Source: an uncultured Helicobacter sp. (GTDB lineage: Bacteria > Campylobacterota > Campylobacteria > Campylobacterales > Helicobacteraceae). Taken from it: a stretch of DNA of 6,935 bases. Under the pieces are notes generated by a model. It saw nothing but the letters and a program-made list of their open reading frames with translations. It was not told where the DNA came from and made no database searches. Positions 6,536 to 6,935 of this stretch are shown one piece after another. The translations under genes and the position numbers were made by a program. The stretch lies in the NCBI GenBank assembly GCA_947179285.1, contig CAMXAV010000034.1:1-6935 (forward strand), in the 5' to 3' direction. Positions within the stretch are counted from its first letter, which is position 1. Every line of letters starts with the position of its first letter.

Positions 6536-6552
6536 AAGCAAATGTTGTTCCA
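6536..6552 (-). promoter_or_regulatory. Sigma-54 (RpoN) promoter of the small gene
   Basis: The minus strand reads TGGAACAACATTTGCTT. The invariant GG (6550-6551) and GC (6538-6539) are separated by exactly ten bases. The flanking bases fit the phylum's RpoN consensus GGAAC-N5-TTGCTT. Transcription would start near 6526, giving a leader of about 50 bases. In this phylum RpoN with its activator FlgR controls class 2 flagellar genes. No activator site is recognisable. Confidence 0.8.
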
Positions 6553-6563
6553 CTATTGGAATC

Positions 6564-6586
6564 GCAAAAGGCTAAGAGCCTTTTGC
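6564..6586. terminator. Perfect 10-bp hairpin, candidate bidirectional terminator
   Basis: GCAAAAGGCT (6564-6573) pairs perfectly with AGCCTTTTGC (6577-6586) around AAG. The core has the A-tract, GGCT stem, T-tract form of a bidirectional intrinsic terminator. It lies immediately upstream of the sigma-54 promoter and would insulate it from transcription arriving from the right. The T-tract is only four long, so this call is tentative. Confidence 0.5.
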
Positions 6587-6590
6587 TGTC

Positions 6591-6615
6591 GTGTTGGCAA
6601 GTGAATTGCCAACAC
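6591..6615. repeat. Perfect 10-bp inverted repeat
   Basis: GTGTTGGCAA (6591-6600) and TTGCCAACAC (6606-6615) flank GTGAA. The stem is strong and has no U-tract, so a terminator is less likely than a palindromic repeat unit or a protein-binding site. It is five bases from the preceding hairpin. Confidence 0.6.
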
Positions 6616-6630
6616 TCCCTAAAGTTACGC

Positions 6631-6661
6631 GACAACGCCAACTGCGCTAACGCTTGTTGTC
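6631..6661. repeat. Imperfect inverted repeat
   Basis: GACAAC (6631-6636) pairs with GTTGTC (6656-6661), and inside it GCG (6644-6646) pairs with CGC (6651-6653) around CTAA. It is the third fold-back structure in a row in this non-coding stretch. Confidence 0.4.
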
Positions 6662-6675
6662 TTTAGTCGCCGCTC

Positions 6676-6691
6676 TGCGCCGCGGGGCGCA
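6676..6691. repeat. GC-rich hairpin
   Basis: TGCGCC and GGCGCA form a perfect 6-bp stem around GCGG. It belongs to the same hairpin cluster. Confidence 0.45.
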
Positions 6692-6730
6692 AGGTATTTT
6701 CTTCTTGGAATCGCAAAGATTCTCACTATC

Positions 6731-6766
6731 TGTCATTGCGAGCGTTCGTAAGAACGCGTGGCAATC
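6731..6766. repeat. Dispersed palindromic repeat element (CATTGCGAGCG...GGCAATC type)
   Basis: ATTGC (6735-6739) pairs with GCAAT (6761-6765), and GCGTTC (6742-6747) with GAACGC (6752-6757) around GTAA, making one long stem with small bulges. Elements beginning TGTCATTGCGAGCG and ending GGCAATC are a known class of high-copy intergenic repeats in many bacteria. They are often mis-annotated as proteins containing strings such as DCHAF or LAMTD, as in the minus-strand frame here. The bases just before it (GAATC/GATTC, 6708-6722) form another 5-bp stem. Confidence 0.65.
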
Positions 6767-6789
6767 AACGGGCAAAGAATCCCAACAAA

Positions 6790-6935
6790 ATGCAACAAAC
6801 CAACCAATTTTTTCAACAAGGCAATAGCGCAAATATCTTAGATTCTATTCTCTTTAGTTTCTCATGGTTTTCATCTTTACTTGTGATTCTCTGCCTTGTT
6901 TTTTTCTTCAAGGGGGACAAGGGGAACTACTTGCG
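6790..6935 (+). CDS. Possible 5' part of a small membrane protein (runs off the window)
   Basis: From ATG 6790 a frame stays open to the window edge for 48 codons. It begins MQQTNQFFQQGNSANILDS and continues into a hydrophobic stretch (about residues 18-41) that would span a membrane, then the charged KGDKGNYL. I recognise no family. There is no Shine-Dalgarno site before the ATG, and the frame follows directly after a repeat element. The end also contains an inverted repeat (CCTTGT 6894-6899, ACAAGG 6917-6922). It may therefore be chance reading through repetitive non-coding DNA. Confidence 0.22.
   Translation, partial: MQQTNQFFQQGNSANILDSILFSFSWFSSLLVILCLVFFFKGDKGNYL

Larger units (their letters stand above)
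6556..6717. repeat. 13-bp direct repeat pair TTGGAATCGCAAA
   Basis: Identical copies lie at 6556-6568 and 6705-6717, flanking a cluster of hairpins. The first ten bases (TTGGAATCGC) also occur at 4404-4413, just upstream of the calcium-protein promoter. The flanking position suggests the 6556-6717 block is a unit of repetitive non-coding DNA. Confidence 0.5.

Noticed and set aside
6556..6766. CRISPR array
   Set aside because: The repeats are hairpins of different sequence and one 13-bp pair. There is no regular repeat-spacer spacing and no cas gene.
6647..6832. Minus-strand frame of 61 codons containing DCHAF and LAMTD strings
   Set aside because: These strings are the usual false translation of the CATTGCGAGCG-type dispersed repeat, so it is not a gene.

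Overview
The window looks like a chromosomal piece of a Campylobacterota genome, most likely a Helicobacter-type organism of unusually high G+C (roughly half G+C by eye). This rests on the Campylobacterota/Helicobacter-like character of the HemE and AspA proteins, Shine-Dalgarno sites of the AAGGAG type, an extended TGnTATAAT promoter, and a textbook sigma-54 promoter of the kind that drives flagellar genes in this phylum. The genus is an inference.

Left part (1-2885, + strand): a tightly packed operon. hemE (uroporphyrinogen decarboxylase, haem synthesis) is followed by the small (DctQ-type) and large (DctM-type) membrane subunits of a TRAP transporter. Both junctions are 4-base start/stop overlaps (GTGA, ATGA). 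A reading frame running in from the left edge would also end in an ATGA overlap with hemE. The TRAP solute-binding protein (P subunit) is not in the window.

Middle (2909-4503): aspA (aspartate ammonia-lyase) lies convergent to dctM, only 23 bases away. Its promoter sits in a 185-base divergent intergenic region shared with the next gene. A 6-bp palindrome (TCGTTT/AAACGA) lies at its expected transcription start.

Right part (4504-6477): a 569-residue protein with no cysteine, no Sec-type signal peptide and a central block of EF-hand-like calcium loops. It is convergent with a 76-residue unknown protein on the - strand. The small gene is preceded by a near-perfect sigma-54 site (GG-N10-GC), and the large gene by a site readable as sigma-28 (CGATAT) or sigma-70 (TATAGT). 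My main hypothesis is that these two genes form a small flagellar-regulon accessory locus, perhaps of secreted or surface proteins.

Right edge (6478-6935): no certain gene. It holds the sigma-54 promoter, a cluster of perfect hairpins, a 13-bp direct repeat, a dispersed-repeat element of the CATTGCGAGCG...GGCAATC type, and a short open frame with one predicted membrane helix that runs off the end. aspA would supply fumarate from aspartate and the TRAP permease would import an organic acid anion. A metabolic link between them is plausible but not shown.
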